Source: Spirochaetaceae bacterium (GTDB taxonomy: Bacteria > Spirochaetota > Spirochaetia > Treponematales > Breznakiellaceae). Taken from it: a stretch of DNA of 14,425 bases. The notes beneath the pieces are model-generated. The model was not told where the DNA came from, did not search any database, and saw only the letters and a list, made by a program, of their open reading frames with translations. The DNA lies in contig JAIRMP010000068.1 in the NCBI GenBank assembly GCA_031258615.1, positions 1-14,425 on the forward strand, written 5' to 3'. This document shows positions 13,488 through 14,425 of this stretch, one piece after another. Within the stretch, counting starts at the first letter, position 1. Each line of letters opens with the position of its first letter. The position numbers were made by a program, and so were the translations under genes.

Positions 13488-13516
13488 TTGACATAACGAA
13501 CTCACTCCAGTAAAAT
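13488..13516 (+). promoter_or_regulatory. Promoter of the transposase gene
   Basis: TTGACA at 13488-13493, 17-base spacer, TAAAAT at 13511-13516, about 38 bases before the ATG. Confidence 0.6.
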
Positions 13517-13541
13517 GTAGTGTAAATCACTAACACTACAT
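13515..13541 (+). promoter_or_regulatory. 9-bp inverted repeat in the transposase leader
   Basis: ATGTAGTGT (13515-13523) and ACACTACAT (13533-13541) are perfect inverted copies with a 9-base loop. The dyad spans the expected transcript start and ends next to the GGAGG at 13542-13546, so it could limit transcription or ribosome access and keep transposition low. Confidence 0.45.
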
Positions 13542-13553
13542 GGAGGTTGAGCA

Positions 13554-14425
13554 ATGGCTTACATAAGGTACTCGCCGCCCACACCAAAGGGAACTGTCTA
13601 CGCCACGCTTGTAGACAGCGTGCGGCATGGCGCAAAAGTCGAACAAAAATATCTTGCTAACCTTGGCCGCGTTATAGACCGCCAAAAGGGCATATTCACA
13701 AACCGCGAGCGCGGGATATTTCAGTATTCTATTGAGAGCGGTTACGCGGATGTAAGCAGTACATACGAAGAATCCGCGATGCGCTCCGGAAAAACCGAAA
13801 AGCTGATACTTGATTTTGGGGATTCGTTCATTCTCGACAAATACATACGGTCTTTGCCCTTTTGGGACGCGCTTTCAAAGGTAATTCCAAGCGATAGCGA
13901 CACACTCATGTCACTGTTGTTTTACCGTATCCTTACCGACAAGAAAGCCTACTGTTACGCAGATACATGGTGGACAGGCAATTATGCCTCTGTCTTGTTC
14001 CCAGCCTCACATCTGAAGAGTCAGCAGGTTAGGCGCCGCGCAAAAATAACATGACCATTTAGTCATGTTATTTTCCTTGCTGTATAAGCAATTGAATAAA
14101 ATGCATAGCATTTTATTCTTGCGCAGTGCCTTAGTGAGTTTCTTGCGGCATTGTGGGACGAACGGGTACAGCGCGGTTTCTTTACGAACTATCTTGACTG
14201 TATATATGGGAAACAGGGGGATGCGGTGTACTTATTGACAGTTCGGGACTGCCGAATGCGTCAAAAATGTCTGTTACGCAGATCAGCAGCCACAACGGAG
14301 AGATTAACCTGGAGATTCGCTTGATCTATGTCATTGACCGCCGTAACGGTATGCCTATCTATTTCAGGTACTGTCCCGGCAACATTGTTGATGTGAGCAC
14401 TCTGTGCACAACAATCGCCGAACTC
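13554..14425 (+). pseudogene. IS4-superfamily (IS1634-like) transposase, interrupted and frameshifted, incomplete at window end
   Basis: ATG 13554 follows TGGAGG. The N-terminus (YIRYSPPTPKGTVYATLVDSV, KYLANLGRVIDRQKG) matches the usual start of IS1634-type transposases (short strands, VRxGxKVxQKYLxxLG). The frame is intact to LKSQQV, then a 99-bp palindromic element inserts a stop (TGA 14052-14054). After it the same frame resumes with SEFLAALWDERVQRGFFTNYLDCIYGKQGDAV and is lost again near 14226-14228; one base further the frame continues as LIDSSGLPNASKMSVTQISS to the window end, the Asp being the likely first residue of the DDE triad. With two lesions it cannot make a functional transposase. 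The family assignment rests on the N-terminal pattern and DSSGLPN motif only. Confidence 0.75.
14032..14130. mobile_element. 99-bp miniature inverted-repeat element (MITE-like) inserted in the transposase gene
   Basis: Ends are imperfect inverted repeats: left GGCGCCGCGCAAAAATAA and right (reverse strand) GGCACTGCGCAAGAATAA, about 18 of 22 matches by my count. The flanks share TTA (14029-14031 and 14131-14133; TTAG if the ambiguous G is counted). Removing the element and one flank copy joins CAGCAGGTTAGTGAGTTT, restoring QQVSEFLAALW in frame. Inside are three hairpins: a perfect 13-bp stem (14043-14055 / 14062-14074), TTGCT/AGCAA (14077-14091) and a perfect 10-bp stem (14095-14104 / 14108-14117). 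It has no coding capacity, so it would be moved by an enzyme encoded elsewhere. Confidence 0.7.

Larger units (their letters stand above)
12968..13553. other. Intergenic region between mraZ and the transposase gene
   Basis: Nearly 590 bases without a supported gene. From the left it holds the mraZ leader with MraZ boxes, the dcw promoter, an AT-rich stretch, a GC-rich cluster of small hairpins (13247-13324), and then the promoter and dyad in front of the transposase. A 66-codon plus-strand frame at 13201-13401 runs through the hairpins and has no ribosome site, so I do not call it. Confidence 0.6.
13488..14425 (+). mobile_element. Insertion sequence remnant, left part
   Basis: Covers the transposase promoter and broken gene. 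The right end is outside the window, so terminal repeats cannot be paired; the left boundary may lie some tens of bases before 13488. Confidence 0.5.

Overview
The window holds a compact, almost entirely minus-strand division and cell-wall (dcw) gene cluster between two accessory regions. Gene order, gene content and protein features suggest a spirochaete of the Treponema group, possibly a termite-gut or other host-associated relative; this is inference, because no rRNA or other marker is present. Nearly all predicted features are read from the sequence alone.

Core (about 13080 down to 2040, minus strand): a strong promoter and a three-copy, 10-bp-period MraZ-type operator precede mraZ, rsmH (mraW), an ftsL-like gene, murF, mraY, ftsW, ftsQ/divIB, ftsA, ftsZ, a XerC/D tyrosine recombinase and a D-2-hydroxyacid dehydrogenase. 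Most junctions overlap or nearly abut (TTGA, ATGA, GTGA), which suggests translational coupling. Real gaps occur only at murF-mraY (perfect hairpin), mraY-ftsW and ftsA-ftsZ; the last two carry plausible internal promoters. Together the genes make the lipid I precursor step (MurF, MraY), the septal glycan polymerase and its partners (FtsW, FtsQ, FtsL) and the Z-ring with its membrane anchor (FtsZ, FtsA). Genes found here in many other bacteria (ftsI, murE, murD, murG, murC, ddl) are absent.

Left flank (1-2035): an accessory region. On the minus strand a well-formed gene start (promoter, AAGGAGG, ATG) runs straight into a 14-base C tract. As sequenced the frame is broken after 19 codons; 12 or 15 C would open a ~168-residue frame made largely of ten 7-residue repeats (21-bp units). 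Its end overlaps the start of another gene cut by the window edge. This looks like an unreported phase-variable switch. Divergently transcribed is a beta-helix repeat protein without signal peptide, whose leader contains a hairpin resembling an IS200/IS605 right end. Just behind it lies a decayed histidine-kinase C-terminus.

Right flank (13080-14425): GC-rich hairpins, then the start of an IS4-superfamily (IS1634-like) transposase gene that is broken twice: by a 99-bp palindromic miniature element with a 3-bp target duplication whose removal exactly restores the reading frame, and by a one-base frameshift just before the catalytic IDSSGLPN motif. No tRNA, rRNA or CRISPR array was seen.
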